Position numbers and translations under genes: made by a program
In this document: piece by piece, positions 21,414 through 34,124 of the stretch
Layout: the number at the start of each line of letters is the position of its first letter
Numbering within the stretch: position 1 is the stretch's first letter
DNA from: Crambe crambe
Taxonomy: Eukaryota; Porifera; Demospongiae; Poecilosclerida; Crambeidae
Assembly (NCBI GenBank): GCA_963924555.1
Contig: OZ004586.1
Location: 310,001-374,000 of the forward strand
Reading direction: 5' to 3'
DNA: 64,000 nt
Notes under the pieces: model-generated
What the model saw: the letters and a program-made list of their open reading frames with translations, nothing else
The model's database searches: none
Told to the model about the DNA's origin: nothing

Positions 21414-24400
21414 CTAACAGTGTGAGTGGAGATAATCCACCACTTCACTGTGACCCTCTGCTTGGGCCAGCTGGAGTGGAGTCCCGTTAAACATGTTTCT
21501 GGTGTTTGGGGAGCAATGGAGATCTTCGACGAAATACTTGACAGTTGTGAGCTGACCAAACTTTGCTGCCCAGTGGAGTGCAGTGCCAAACCTCTTGTCT
21601 TGTAACATAGCGTTGCATCCTTTGACTTCAGTTAGATATCGGATGATGGATAGGTGTCCATCTATGGCTGCAATATGTAAAGGTGTAGAATTGCTGTCAT
21701 CCAGAGAATTGGGGTCGCAGGCATGATTCTCTATGAGATTCTTGACGAGGTGGAGGTGACCTTCTTGTGAAGCATCGTGAAGTGGTCGTCTTCCATACTG
21801 ACCAGGAACATTAGGATTGCACTGCATAATGTTTATTAAATAGTCACAAACATCACTATGTCCATCAAGGGCTGCATTGTGAAGTGGTGTGGTGTTCCTC
21901 TTGTTCCTACAGAGAGGATCACACCTCATGTCTTCACATAGATATGTCACTATTAATAAGTGCCCATCTTGTGCAGCAAGACCTAGGGGGGTGACATGCT
22001 CATCATTTCTACTCTGTGGGTCACAGCCACACTCCATTATCAGGAACTTGACAGTGGACAAGTGACCCCTCTGTGCAGCATCAAAAAGAGGTCCTCCACC
22101 ATGCACACCACTAGGAAGGTTGGGGTCACAATTGCAGTCGTGGATAAAATATTTCAATGTTTCGATGTGACCATTCATAGCTGCAAGGTGGACAGGAGAA
22201 GTCCGATGCTTTGTGAAATCCTTGAAAATATCTTCCATCTTCATGAAGGTCAGCATTGTCTCCATCAAGTACTTCACTACTTTTAAATTTCCACCCTGAC
22301 AAGCTCTGTGTAGAGGTGAGTAACCTGACTCGTCCTGCTCAAGGGGATCGACTTGGTGCTTGTCGACTAGATACTGTACTATGTTGAGATGACCAAATCG
22401 AGCAGCTTGGTGTAATGGTGTTGTTCCGTTCCAGCCTAAAACAGATGGGTTGCATAGCTCACTTTCGATCAGGTACTCCAGCACTTCCAACTTTCCGTTG
22501 ATAACTGCATAATGTAGTGATGTATTATTGTTCGCATCTTTTGTTAAGGGGTTGAGTCCCTTTGTGATGAGACGCTTCACTTCTTCCAGGTCTCCTATTT
22601 TGGCAGCATGATGCAATTCCAAGGTCTGCTTGGTGGTGGTTTCTGCTGAGACTATCATGTCCAGTCGTGGGTCCTTCAAGTCTCTCCCAACATAGTCCTG
22701 TCATGTGAGGGAAGGAAATTCTCACTCTAGTACTAACATAATAGAGGAATTGTTGACTTATTAGCTATAGAAGTCTGGAAATTTATGGATTGTGCCACAG
22801 ACATTACAACCATTGTTTACAAGTAACAGCAATTAAAAAATACATGGAAATTAAATTAATCAAATACAAGTAAGCTGTAACCATGGTATTAAAATTAGGT
22901 GTGAGTAAAATTACTATGCTCCATTGTTTTCTTGATCTCCAATTCTACCTATTATGCTTCTTTAATAATTATGTAGCAATAAATTTATAAATCAGCGTTG
23001 AAGATATTCTTCTCTCATTAAATAAAGTGACAAAACCCTTTCATAAGCTGTGTAGATGAGGGTTGGACTAAGAGGACTCTCTTGAAAAGGGAAGACAATG
23101 AGGGTAATTCATCCTGGCTCAGAAAGGTCTACGAGTAATTGCCTATTAAGCTCAATTATGCCCTAAAGTTATTATGTCTAAATGTAAAAGAATATGCTAC
23201 ATCATTTATTCCTCCCTAATTATTGAATTAGGTAGAACTAGTAGCACGTTGATATTCTTACGTTAGGGAATGATGAATTTAATATCCTTACCTGGAACTC
23301 ATCAGAGATATAGGTTCTGAGTCCTGATGTGAATATGCTTCCAACATCATCTGAGCGAGTGGCAATACCTGTTCCAGTGATGTCACTAACTGCGCCAAAT
23401 GCTGAGTCAGCATCATCATCACCCTTATGCCTCTTCCGTCGGGGAAATGGCTGGCCTTGGTCTGGGTAGGAGAAGAGATATCAGATGACATCTAATACCA
23501 ATGGATAGAACTCACCTTTTCCCTTATCACCAGTTGTGACCTCCTGAGAAGAAAGATCGAGACTCTGGTCTCCATAACTGATACTCATGAACCCCAGACT
23601 TTGCAGAGCAAGCTGTTGTTCTTCAGTAATATCATCTATTATGTTGTCATCCAAAGTTCGGTATTTCATCTTGTAACCTTCATCAATATGCAGCAGTCGT
23701 AACACTGGACCTCCCAATGCAATCTTCATCCTCTTCTCTAGTTTTCTAAATTCTTCAATGGTCATTTTGTCAAGTTCTATTTCACATTTCAGAGAGAGAA
23801 CTTTTTCTGATTTCTCTGCATTACCAAATGCATTACTTGGACATTCACAAACTCGTCTTTTAGAATACTCCTGGATCTTTTGTTTAAAGCTTTTAAGTGC
23901 CTCTTTATTTTTCCTTCCACCAAATTTCTTAATCCAAAGCTTCATGATGTGATGATCATGAAAAGAGCAAAATCTAGACACTCTGCGAAAAGCTTCAGTC
24001 ATTGTATCACAACCTTCCAACAATTTCTCTTCGAAATTCATATCATGAAGTTTAAGGAGGCTTAGAAAGTCATCGAATGTGTACGATTCTCGTACAGACT
24101 TCTGAAGACCAAAGATGAGGTTTATAAATCTATTTTTAATCTGCTCAGTTTCTTGATAAAGCTGATTCATTTTAATCTTTTTTTCATCTTCTGGCATTCC
24201 ATGAGTTGGGAGAAAAGGAAAATGTGGAATAAGTTCCACAACACTTAGCACTGAAAAATTATAGTTATCAACACTTAGCATAGAAACACTTCAAATAACA
24301 TACCTGAACTGGAGCATGAACTGACAGTAGAGGCAGCAGATTCTTGATATTGAGTTTTCAGTTGATCTGTTGAAGTGACAATGAGAATTGATCACGATAT

Positions 24401-25095
24401 ACATAAAATATTTACCTTGTGCAATCCTTTGAGCGAGTCCTCCATGACCAATAGTTTCGAGTGCTCTCATCAAGCTCTCCCAGGTGGGTTTACCACTCTT
24501 CTTTATCACATTATCTTGCTGATTGAGCCAAGCTGAAACCATATCTTCACGAAGAGGGTTCATCATCTTCAAGTTGCTGTAGTGGAGACCCAATGCCCCA
24601 CCCAACCGTATCAAGTCTTCTGGAAGAAGAGTTCCCAAATATTGGGTGACTTCAAACAGATCATCCACTGTTAGTTGTGCTACAAAAAACGAAAACAAAA
24701 ACAGGTGAAGAGATGGATATGCTAAAGTAACAATGTATGAGAAGTTGGACATTATTTCTCAGACTACAGTAACACTATAGGGAGTTGGATATCATTTCTC
24801 AAAATGATTTGTTAGACTTACTCTCTGGGCCTGGGTTAGATTCGACATCACCACAGAGTATCAAGAGAGAGGGGAGAACTGTCTGTGCAAAGGACAGGTT
24901 GAGAAGGGAGCCATAATCCCCCAGATCAGATTGAACACAGAAGGTGTTTGATGTGGGGGAAGAGAGATCACCAACAAGCACTGGATAAAAAAAAGCAGGA
25001 GTGTCTAGTTATCACTAAAGGACGTTGGAAAAGCTATGTAGGTGGGAATAAAGACACAGCTACATACCTTTGAGGGTTTTTCCGGCTTCTTTCAT
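21414..25095 (-). CDS. DANK-B: 2A leader, Death, helical domain, 12 ankyrin repeats
   Basis: Exons 25068-25095, 24822-24980, 24416-24679, 24304-24366, 23516-24250, 23292-23461 and 21414-22697 join to an open 900-aa frame with phase-1 introns throughout. StopGo would cut after Gly60. The Death domain is the second subtype (LTVDDLFEVTQYLGTLLPED, AWLNQQDN, PTWESLMRALETIG), two residues shorter than in DANK-A. Ankyrin repeats 2 and 3 differ from A at exposed positions (NTSLHYAVING, SVLGWNGTTPLHQAARFG). Splice sites, AATAAA and reading frame are all intact, so I regard it as a probable functional gene. Exact start exon is inferred from conservation. Confidence 0.8.
24826..24852 (-). other. 2A/StopGo recoding motif of DANK-B
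   Basis: GDVESNPGP, identical to the other four copies and placed at the same distance from the exon donor. Confidence 0.9.
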
Positions 25096-25411
25096 ACTTG
25101 CAATGAAATCCTGGAAATGATTCACTAGATCTATGGCAATTATTATTATGGTTTATTCTATAGATCCTCAACGAGCCCCACCTCCAAGACGTTTGAATTT
25201 TCTAAGACTAGATAATTACTGAGTTTATCGTAGGACTTCAAAACTGGCAGGACAAAAAAATGCATGAAAGGAGGGCGTGGTGCAGTCGGGAGATTCCCTT
25301 ATGTAAACAAACTTTATGCGCATGTTCAGTAAGAATACATTATTCATGAACCCCACCCAGCTATTAAAATGAGCATGCCATGTGGAGGTTATCGTGAAAA
25401 TACCTAGCTAG

Positions 25412-25660
25412 TTAGTGAGTGTCCACTTCGCCATTCATGTCCACGATTTCTCCAGAACGGTACACCAGAAAACCGTCCAGAACTCCAAGAGTACGTGTAC
25501 ACATGTCCTGTCTCTCGATCTCATTCAGATCTGCTTCTGTGAAAGCAAATGTCACTTTTGGGAGGTTATCAGTCAAGAGTCTTCCTCTATTCAGTTGGTG
25601 TTGTGTGTCAAGATCATTAGGTATGGGCATAAAGGTCATGTTGTTGATGAGTGCAAAGTA
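25412..25660 (-). pseudogene. unidentified exon fragment, minus strand
   Basis: An open minus-strand stretch reads MTFMPIPNDLDTQHQ, LPKVTFAFTEADLNEIERQ and GVLDGFLVYRSGEIVDMNGE. Degraded versions at about 4560-4800, 14300-14510, 54240-54460, 38740-38870 and 48840-48950 conserve parts of it, which argues for a once-coding exon. I do not recognise the family. It lies upstream of, and opposite to, the IARS block. No splice partners were found. Confidence 0.4.
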
Positions 25661-25761
25661 GTCAAAGATCAGTGAAGTGGTGTTATTAAATTGTTAGCTT
25701 CGTGCCCCCTGAAATACCGAAGCAGCTATTTTGTCCCCCTTAAATCAAATCTTAAATGCAG

Positions 25762-25789
25762 CCCCCCCCCCCCCCCCCCCCCCCCCCCC
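25762..25789. repeat. poly-C tract
   Basis: Twenty-eight consecutive C residues at the place where IARS blocks 1, 2 and 4 carry the CT array plus ~430 bp of extra sequence. Confidence 0.9.
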
Positions 25790-25801
25790 ATCCCATCCAT
25801 C

Positions 25802-28704
25802 CGAGGGAATGGTACCCTTTGCCATGTGACGGAAGTCTTTGACTGCTGGTTTGAAAGCGGCAAGTATGCCCTATGCTCAGAGCCACTACCCCTTTGAGAA
25901 CAAGAAACCATTTGAGAACACCTTCCATGCTGATTTTATCACTGAAGGGATAGATCAGACGTGAGGATGGTTCTACACTCTCCTGTTCTTCGGGAAGCCA
26001 CCATTAAAGAAATGGTCTTGTTTTGGCCAGGTATGGAACTGATAGTGGGTGTGTGTGTGGTTAGGAGATAGTGGGCGTATACATGTGGACATGTTGCCAA
26101 ATCATTCTTTAATTTTGGGACCAGAGAAAAGTGTCCTAATTAAAGGGGCATCCTCATTATAGGGATCAATTAATACAAATTAAGTGTCCTGATTAGAGGT
26201 CCCCTCTATAGAAGACGTCGATTAGAGATGGAAAGTGTCCTTTATAGAATGTGTCCTTTGAGGTACCCTCTCTCTGTATAGTGATGGACAGAAGATGAGT
26301 AAGCATCTGAAGAACTACCCTGACCCTGTGAACGTGGTGAATAAGTTTGGTGCAGATGCCCTCCATCTCTACCTGGTGAACTCTCCCGTGGTCAGGGCAG
26401 AGACGCTCAAGTTCAAGGAGTCGGGTGTGAAGGACGTGGTGAAGGATGTCTTCCTTCCTTGGTTCAACGCTTATAGGTTCCTTATGCAGAATATGGAGGG
26501 ACTCAAGGAGGTGTGGCTTGATCATTGCCGAGCTTGACCTGTTGTATTGAAATTTGATGTTGTTTAGGAGGACTTCATGCCCACCAACATTATGGATTGA
26601 TGGATTCTTCTCAGTTTTACCCAGTCCCTCGTCACCTATGTCAGAGAGGAAATGGCCAGTAAGTGGGGAGGTGGTGGTGAGGGGGTGGGGTGGGGGTGGG
26701 ATGGGGGGTGGGGGGATGTGAGGTGTAAGAAAGGAAGGGGTGGTATGTTATTGGAAAAGATTGTGTGGACGTGCTATAATGTTGTTTGGTTCCAATAATA
26801 ATAATAATGGTCTCTTTTGATTCTCTCTCCCACAGAGTACCATCTCTACACTGTCATGCCAAGACTCGTCAAGTTCATAGAACAACTCACCAACTGGTAT
26901 GTCCGCTTCAACAGAAAAAGAATCAAGGTGAGTACTCAGTCCTCATAATTATTGGAAGGAACTAGACCTGATTTGAGAGGTACTCTTCTTTCAAAGTTAG
27001 ATGCAAGAATTCAGTAGGGAGCTGTCAGCTTGTGTGATATTTCATCTGGCTGTTCCCAATAGAGGGCCTATAGCATAGTCACATGACAGGGGTGTGGTTA
27101 TCCACATCTTAGAGGGCATTAGTCATATGATTATGACAGTCTCATTGACTTTGGCTCATCATAACTCATGACTACTAGTGGCCATGGGCTGGAAATTTAG
27201 TGTATTAACAAAAGTTTGAAACAAATTGATTGAGAAATAGCAAATTCAAGTAAGACAGAATCAGATTTATTTGATTTCTTTATGGAACTATAACATTATA
27301 TAGACCACATGACAGGAATTTGGTTCATCAAAGAAATAGGATTTCTACATGGTCAACTGTCACAGTTATACTCATCTTATTATGTGGGAGACCCTTTACC
27401 CAACTGCCATGATGTCTATATGGGGAGCAGGGAAGAGAGGACTGTCTCCAGTCAATGCAGACCCTGTGTTCCATGGTGTACCTGATGAAGCGCATGATGG
27501 CCCCCTTCACCCCCTTCTTCACTGAGCACATGTTCCAGAACCTCCGTCACCTCCAAGGCTGGGTTCTCTCCGAAGAGAATGCCAGGGTCCATTTCCTGAT
27601 CCTCCCAAAACCAAGGCAAGTCAGATAGAAATAACTGCACATTTTTAAGGAATTGGTTTAGTGTTAAGAGTATTTGTATGTGTTGTCAACTTGAATGACC
27701 TGTACTTGTGCATGGAAACAAAAAATAAATAAATAAATAAATAAATAAATGTAAAAACGTCGGATAGGCATGTGCAGTACATGCAGTATGAGTCCCTAAT
27801 GATGATGACCCTTTACCTGACAGTGTAATGTGGAGGTACTGATTTAATGAGTCTGAAGGGACATCGGAATTAACCATGTTAACATGGGCATCGATTCTTC
27901 TTCAATGTTTTGATTTTTTTATCCTTCCATTTTCTTCACTTTTGTTGAACAGGTCAGACCTGATTGACGTAGGTATTGGGAGAGCTGTGGCGAGAATGCA
28001 GTCAGTGATCGAGATGGGTCGTTACATAAATGTGAGAGGAGTGTCCTGATTTGAGAAGTGTCCTGATCGTTTCAGGGGGTAATCACAATATAGCAATGGA
28101 ACACAGAAAAATGTCTTGATTAGAGAGGTGTCCCGATAAGAAACATCCTGATAAGAAGTGTCCTGATTAGAAGTGTCCTTATTAGAAAAAATGTCCTGAT
28201 AAGAGAATTTCCTAAGTGCTATATTACTAAGAACTTTGAAGGGTCTCATCCTTGGATTAAGTAACATCAGTCTACTAAAACGTGAGAATGATACTTCTGT
28301 GTTTCCTATTTCTTTGTGCCAGATCTCATACACGGTAGACCCCGCCCTCTCCAGCAAGTACTGTGCTGACGCTGATGGAGAGCTATTGGTGCTGCTGGAC
28401 GTGACCCCTTCCCAGGAAATGCTTGACGAGGGTGTAGCATGTGAGGTCATCAATAAGATCCAAAAACTGAGAAAGAAGGTAAAAAGGAAAGTTTTGATGG
28501 ACTTTCCCATTTTAGGCGGGCTTGCAGCCTCGTGACGCAGTGGTAGTGATTTGGGAGGCACTGGGAGAGTTGGAACAGGCCCACGCACTCAGGAACGTCA
28601 TTGGACAGTACAAAGACCACATTGAGGGAACAACCAAGGGTCCCATAGTGCAAAGGTCATCCAAAACTGACCTCAGCAATGTGATGGAAAAAGATGAACA
28701 AAAG
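25802..28704 (+). pseudogene. IARS1: IARS-3: most divergent isoleucyl-tRNA synthetase pseudogene
   Basis: Exons run from [20 protein letters not shown] at 25802 through KMSKHLKNYPDP (about 26282-26510), YTVMPRLVKFIEQLTNWYV, MAPFTPFFTEHMFQNLRHL, LLVLLDVTPSQEMLDEG with an intact IQKLRKK, to the last exon (VVVIWEALGELEQAH), which keeps extra residues MEKDEQK near 28685. It lacks the Trp-to-stop of the other copies but has its own stop (TGA in QTRG) and frameshifts. The GDFKKVAP exon and its CT tract are gone, deleted after 28027. An AAAT microsatellite lies near 27721-27750. It is the outgroup to IARS-1, -2 and -4. Confidence 0.85.
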
Positions 28705-29097
28705 GTAAGAAATTGATAGTGGACATTAGAATACAGTTGAGAACAATTTTTTCAATTGCTGCAGATTAAAGGACTAAATGAGGTGTGTCTTGATTAGAGG
28801 TATCCTTTAGAAGCATTTTGATTAGGAGCCTCAAGGTACCTCATTAATAAGCACACAGTTAAATTAGGTCAATGGATCATTAATAATTTACACACATAGA
28901 GAGCCAGAAATGACTGCTGGTCACTGGTCATTTCCCAACCACTTCTTGGAAAATGACCAACTAAATTTAAGTATTGCAGGATAAGGAATGTCCGACCTAA
29001 TGACCAATGGAGTTCTACCTCTGCACACAGACTCTCAGCAGACTTTCTTAATTAGAGATATCCTAAATTGAAGTTCTATTGTCTCCATTTTGTTCAG
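28705..29097. other. region between IARS-3 and ABCC fragment
   Basis: No gene. Contains a single degenerate minisatellite unit (about 28780-28820) in place of the array of the other units, and then sequence shared with 19640-19913. Confidence 0.4.
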
Positions 29098-29234
29098 GTT
29101 GTCCTTGTGATGTTTGCTGCATAAAATGCCAACAACCCAGAGGAGAGGCTAACAGCTGATAAGGCATTCGTGGTGCTCTCCCTCTTCAATGTGCTGAGAT
29201 TTCCCCTTACCATGCTCCCACTAACTTGAGACAG
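29098..29234 (+). pseudogene. ABCC: ABCC transporter exon fragment, degraded
   Basis: Same exon as 19914-20050 (LTADKAFVVLSLFNVLRF) but with an insertion after the first codons and a deletion of the PVVV region before the donor. Confidence 0.7.
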
Positions 29235-29790
29235 GTGATTACTGCACAACATAGCCACCAGCTTGATAGAGATACAGGTTATATAGTGAACCTGTATTAA
29301 GAAACCACTCTATTTAGAGACCACCTCTCTTTAAAGACCACTTGGTTATGTCCCAATAGTGCTTGTATACTATTGATTTGACCTCTGACCTTTTCCATTA
29401 AGAGACCACCTTTTGGTGGTCCAGAGGTGGTCACTATAGATGGTCACTGTATATATACCTACAACCACTTGTGTGAAGTACACTTGAACTCACTTCAACT
29501 GGGTGAGTGGGTTAAAGCACTGTCTGAGTGGGTGACTGAACTCTTGCTCTCTTGCAGATTGAGTGATTGATCTTCTGTTTGAGTGAGACACAATTAAGTT
29601 ATACATATCATGTGATGTGTTGTGGTTACTAGGTGACTAGTAGTAAAACCCACAGTATTTGTTCAACAATGTTGAAGTTACCCTTGTTTGTTCCATTTTT
29701 GGTTTGACTTGATAATCCCTACCTATGCATAAAAACATTCAGTTGTATGTCTGCTGGTCTTGATGACTGACTGTTTTCCTCCATGTATAG
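29235..29790. other. intron-like region between ABCC exon fragments
   Basis: Holds imperfect gagaccacc repeats (about 29290-29430) and otherwise nothing I can identify. If the transporter were intact this would be the intron joining the two ABCC exons; unit 3 is the only unit keeping both. Confidence 0.4.
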
Positions 29791-29876
29791 GCTAGTGTGT
29801 CTATGAAGTGACTCAAAATGAAGAATTGGATCCAGATGTCATTAACTGGACACCAGAAAACTGAAAACCTACATTC
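29791..29876 (+). pseudogene. ABCC: ABCC ASVS-exon fragment
   Basis: Begins after catgtatag with ASVSMK, a stop, then EELDPDVINWTPE in another frame. Degraded further than 9264-9359 and again fused to kinase sequence. Confidence 0.65.
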
Positions 29877-30160
29877 GATGTATACAGAGCCCAGAAAGAA
29901 AGGACGACAGTAAGTGGACTTGTTTGGTGATATTAATATTGGAACCCTTTACCTATTATTGCAGTGGAGAGTTAGTTACACTAATATCAGGACTATTGAC
30001 TAGATATCTCTCTCCCCTTCACTCCAGGTGGCTCTGTAACGCCAACCATAGCCAAACCTAAGATAAATTCCATGACTGCCATTGTTCGGAGTTTCTTTGA
30101 GAACATGTCCAAGTCTAAGAGTAGTGGTAACCACTCTGCTGAGCTGGAAGACAGGTAGAA
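29877..30160 (+). pseudogene. MAP3K12/13: DLK 3'-end fragment (unit C)
   Basis: Tail of the C-terminal exon, intron, and last exon from 30028. The last exon has lost several codons (NMSKSKSSG, then AELED) and the normal stop context. The most eroded kinase tail in the window. Confidence 0.7.
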
Positions 30161-30653
30161 GACTCAGCAATCTGAGTGTATCTCAATGATTATGCATTGT
30201 CTTTTGATGCAGAGTCCTCAAGCTGGTGTCCTGGATGATATATGACTATTCAGTTAAAAATAATGAAATTCATTGTTTTGTGTAATACCATGATTAATTA
30301 TATGAAGCTCCACCCACCAGGGGAATTAAACTAGAATATGACACATCAAGCATTCTGTTCACGTCAAAGGAAGTTCTCCACATCAAAGGATCTACCACCA
30401 GAGTTTCAGAGGGGTGATTAAGACACATCAAAAAGAATTTACCACATCAAAGGAAGATACAACCACATCAAAGGAAGTTATGACCACATCAAAGGAATTT
30501 AAGTCTTGCATCATGTGAATGTCACTTTTTGGCGCTTTATTTCGAAATAATTATATAAACAAAATCCACAAAATTATAATGTGAGAAGTGAAACAAAAAG
30601 TGTAAGTGAAGCAAATAGTAAATATAGTGGTAAGTGCATAGTTATGGAGGAGA
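30161..30653. other. intergenic 3' region before DANK-C
   Basis: Kinase 3' flank, the accacatcaaaggaa minisatellite (about 30360-30505) and minus-strand AATAAA (tttatt at 30536-30541). Confidence 0.5.
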
Positions 30654-32659
30654 CTAACAGTGTGAGTGGAAATAATCCACCACTTCACTCTGACCCTTTG
30701 CTTGGGCCAGCTGGAGTGGAGTCTTGTTAAACATGTTTTTGATGCTTGGGGAGCAATGGAGATGTTCGATGAAATACTTGATAGTTGCGAGCTGATCAAA
30801 CTCTGCTGCCCAGTGAAGTGCAGTGCCAATTATCTTGTCTTGTAACATAGCGTTGCATCCTTTGACTTCAGTTAGATATCGGATGATGGATAGGTGTCCA
30901 TTCATGGCTGCAATATGTAAAGGTGTAGAATTGTTGTCATCCAGAGAATTGGGGTCGCAGGCAGCATGATTCTCTATGAGATTCTTGACGAGGTGGAGGT
31001 GACCTTCTTGTGAAGCATGGTGAAGTGTTCGTCTTCCACACCATCCAGGAACATTAGGATTGCACTGCATAATGTTTATTAAATAGTCACAAACATCACT
31101 ATGTCCACGATAGGCTGCAAAGTGAAGTGGTGTCTCGTTCCGCTTGTCCCTACAGAGAGGATCACACCTCATGTCTTTACATAGATATTGCACTATTGAT
31201 AAGTGCCCATTTAGTGCAGCAACACTTAAGGGGGTGACATGCTCATCATTTCTACTCTCAGGGTCACACCCACACTCCATTATCAGGAACTTGACAATGG
31301 ACAAGTGACCTTTCTGTGCAGCAACATGGAGAGGTCTTATACTTTGCACACCACTAGGAAGGTTGGGGTCACAATTGCAGTCGTGGATAAAATATTTCAA
31401 TACTTCGATGTGACCAAATTGAGTTGCAACGTGGATTGGAGAAGTCTGATGCTTTGTGAAATCTTTGAAAATATCTTCCATCTTCATGAAGGTCAGCATT
31501 GTCTCCATCAAGTACTTCACTACTTTTAAATTTCCCCCCATACAAGCTCTGTGTAGAGGTGAGGCACCTTCCTTGTCATGTTGAAGTGGATTGGCTTTGT
31601 GCTTGTTGATTAGATACTGTACTATGTTGAGATGACCTGTGAAAGCTGCACTGTGTAATGGTGTCGTTCCACTCTGACCTAATGCCGCAGGGTTGCATAG
31701 CTCATTCTCAATCAGGTACTCAAGTACCTTCAATTGTCCATTGCCAGCTGCTAGATGTAGTGGTGTATTATTGTTCACATCTTTTGTTAAGGGGTCGAGT
31801 CCCTCTGTGATGAGACGCTTCACTTCTTCCAGTTTTCCTATTGCACTAGCATGATGCAATTTGGCGGTCATTTCTTTTGAGACTATAGGGAGAAAAGGAA
31901 AATGTGGAATAAGGTCCATAACACTTAACTTATTAGCACTGAAATGTCTAAACACTTCAAATAACATACCTGGACGTGAACTGACAATAGAGGCAGCAGA
32001 TTCAATTTTAAGTTGATCTGTTGAAGGAATTGATCATTATAATCAGGGGCGTAACTACTATTGTTCACAGGTTACATGTGAACCCTCCCCCAACTCTCAA
32101 TGCACTGTCATAGCCTAACCTGGTGGTTAGTTAAATTATGTAGTGGTTAGATTATTTTGGTTGTGATGGTATATGTAGATATACGTATACCATCAATTAA
32201 ATCATTATGGGAGACAAATCTCTGTCAATACATTATCAAGTGGGCGCAGTTCTCCGAAAAGGCGTGGTTAGTCAGGAGTGGGCATTGCTAAGGCAAAATA
32301 TTTCCATGCGCAAGTGCACAGATATTTCTGACCCTTTGTGAACCCCCCTCAATCAAGCCCAGTTACACCACTGATAATAGCTAGCTAATCTTTACCTTGT
32401 GCAATCTTTTGAGCAAGTCCTTCATGACCAATAGTTCTGAGTGCTTTCGTCAAACTCTCCCAGGTGGGTTTACCACTTTTCTTCATCACATTATCTTGCT
32501 GATTGAGCCAAGCTAAAACCATATCTCCACGAAGAGGGTTCATCATCTTCAAGTTGCTGTAGTGGAGACCCAATGCCCCACCCAACTGTATCAAGTCTTC
32601 TGGAAGAAGAGTTTTCAAATATTGAGTGACTTCAAAATGGTCATCCACTGTTAGTTGTG
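30654..32659 (-). pseudogene. DANK-C: internally deleted, frameshifted Death/ankyrin copy
   Basis: Recognisable parts are a Death exon 32396-32659 (second subtype), the small linker exon 31970-32017, and one exon 30654-31938 in which the start of the helical domain (LIPHFPFLPI) is fused directly to the ankyrin region (VSKEMTAKLHHASAIGKLEEV). About 1.5 kb of the ancestral gene (rest of helical exon, exon 6, two introns) has been deleted. Eight extra bases just inside that exon put the spliced frame into a stop, and no 2A or Met exon lies upstream; retroelement debris is there instead. The exon is open if read from its own ATG, so a short ankyrin-only protein cannot be excluded. An intron carries the insertion at 32044-32373. 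Confidence 0.75.
32044..32373. mobile_element. 330-bp non-autonomous DNA transposon
   Basis: Ends cagggg(c)gtaact / agttacaccactg are imperfect terminal inverted repeats, and ataat is duplicated on both sides (32039-32043, 32374-32378). It lies in the intron between DANK-C Death and linker exons, where the other DANK copies have no insert. Superfamily unresolved. Confidence 0.75.
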
Positions 32660-32722
32660 CTACAAACAAACAACAACAAAAACAAACAAACGAACGAAAA
32701 ACAAAAAAGTTGAAGATTTTTT

Positions 32723-33830
32723 TTTAAGGATAGATGATGTAATGAATAGTGAATAATCAATGTTAGTGTCATTACATTTCCCCCTATGGAGCTTGAAGTT
32801 GTCCTCAACTGGTTGAAAGTGTATATAACATGCATGAGCAAAGTGATACAACTAACGATAGATGAACAATAGTATAATAATGTTTGTTCATAAAACACTA
32901 AGGTTATTTTTTAGACCGTGATCTGGTTACTGGTCCCGAATACGTGGGAGACGGCTCGGTAGATTTTTCCTCAGTTCCATTAGTTTTTGCTGCTTTCTTA
33001 CATTTCCTTTGTTTGTAGGTCCTGTCCAGGCAGTATCCTCCATTTCAGGATAACAAAGGCAAATCCTGTATATTGATGGCTCACTGTGCTTCTCCACCAA
33101 GACAACTTCAGCATTAGTAGGAGTAAGGGATAGGATTCGATATGGGTATGAAATGGTCTAGCCAACTTTCTCGCTTTGCCTTGAACTTCTGGTTGGCATG
33201 TAAACCATAACTCTGTCACCATTGGATAACTTAGGCACCTTGGCTGTTTTGTCGAACTGAATATTCTGGGCTTGCTGAGCACTGTTAATCTTTTCCTTTG
33301 CAATACCCCAAGCTTGTGTCATCCGAGTTGCTAGGTTACATCGATAGTCTTCCAAATCAACGATATAAAGAGAAACAGGTTGACTCAGAGCAGTCTCTTC
33401 TTTTTCAGCAGCGAGTTCTGCATTCTCTGTTCGCAGCTCGGCCACCAAGGCTTCGAGCTGTTCCATCTTTTGCTCATCAGCCACTGAGGCTTCAAGCTGT
33501 TTTCTCTCAGGCTCGGCCATCAAGGCTTCATTCCCGTCACTCTCATGCTCCATTTGCATCGAAGCACATAAACCTGAAAGTAGTGCCTTCAATTCCCTTC
33601 GTGACATCTACTGGGCCAACCAGGTAGTCTTGTCCTGGCAGAAGGTTGCCAATTGTAACGACCAGGGGTCTCCTGGCGGAACTTGAAAAATAATGTCACT
33701 TAAAAAAATATGAATGAGAACTGAAAATAACGATGTTATGGTGATATAATAAGCATAGTGCACATGTGTGATAGATGATGTAATGAATAATGAATAATGT
33801 TAAGGTGGTGGGGGAGTGTTCGCTCATGAA
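32723..33830 (-). mobile_element. Ty3/Gypsy-type LTR retroelement remnant
   Basis: On the minus strand: the end of a 5' LTR (about 33830-33655, ending in ...gttaca), a short leader, an open frame from 33607 (MSRRELKAL) whose second half (DLEDYRCNLATRM, KTAKVPKLSNGDRVMVYMP) is the C-terminal tail of a Gypsy pol polyprotein, more pol tail in another frame (about 32940-33160), a purine tract (agggggaaa) and the start of a 3' LTR (tgtaatgacac from 32775). 32727-32766 and 33769-33805 are direct repeats, as expected of LTR pieces. The gag start is joined to the pol end by deletion, so the element is defective. 33831-34124 beyond it shows nothing identifiable. Confidence 0.75.
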
Positions 33831-34124
33831 TAATTCATGAGTTAATGAGGCAGGTAGTTGCACCGGCTACGAGATGCTACAGTTGAAAACTACGATTTCA
33901 TACTGACTAGCACTTCCTACTCTACAACTGAGGGCAAATCAGACACTCTACCATTGCAGAGGAACTTAACTGTTAAGCAGCCATGCTTAATTGTTCATGT
34001 CAGTGTAAATGTTCTGCTTGGTTTAGGCAGTGATGTAGGGATTATTATTGAAAGCAGCATAATTTTGATGTTAGTTCACAGAAACTGCTATAGGTAAAAG
34101 TACAGATGGCCTTTTTATTTAGCA

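Noticed and set aside
33858-34097. 79-residue ORF between retroelement remnants
   Set aside because: No recognisable motif, no splice or transcription context, no paralogue in the window.
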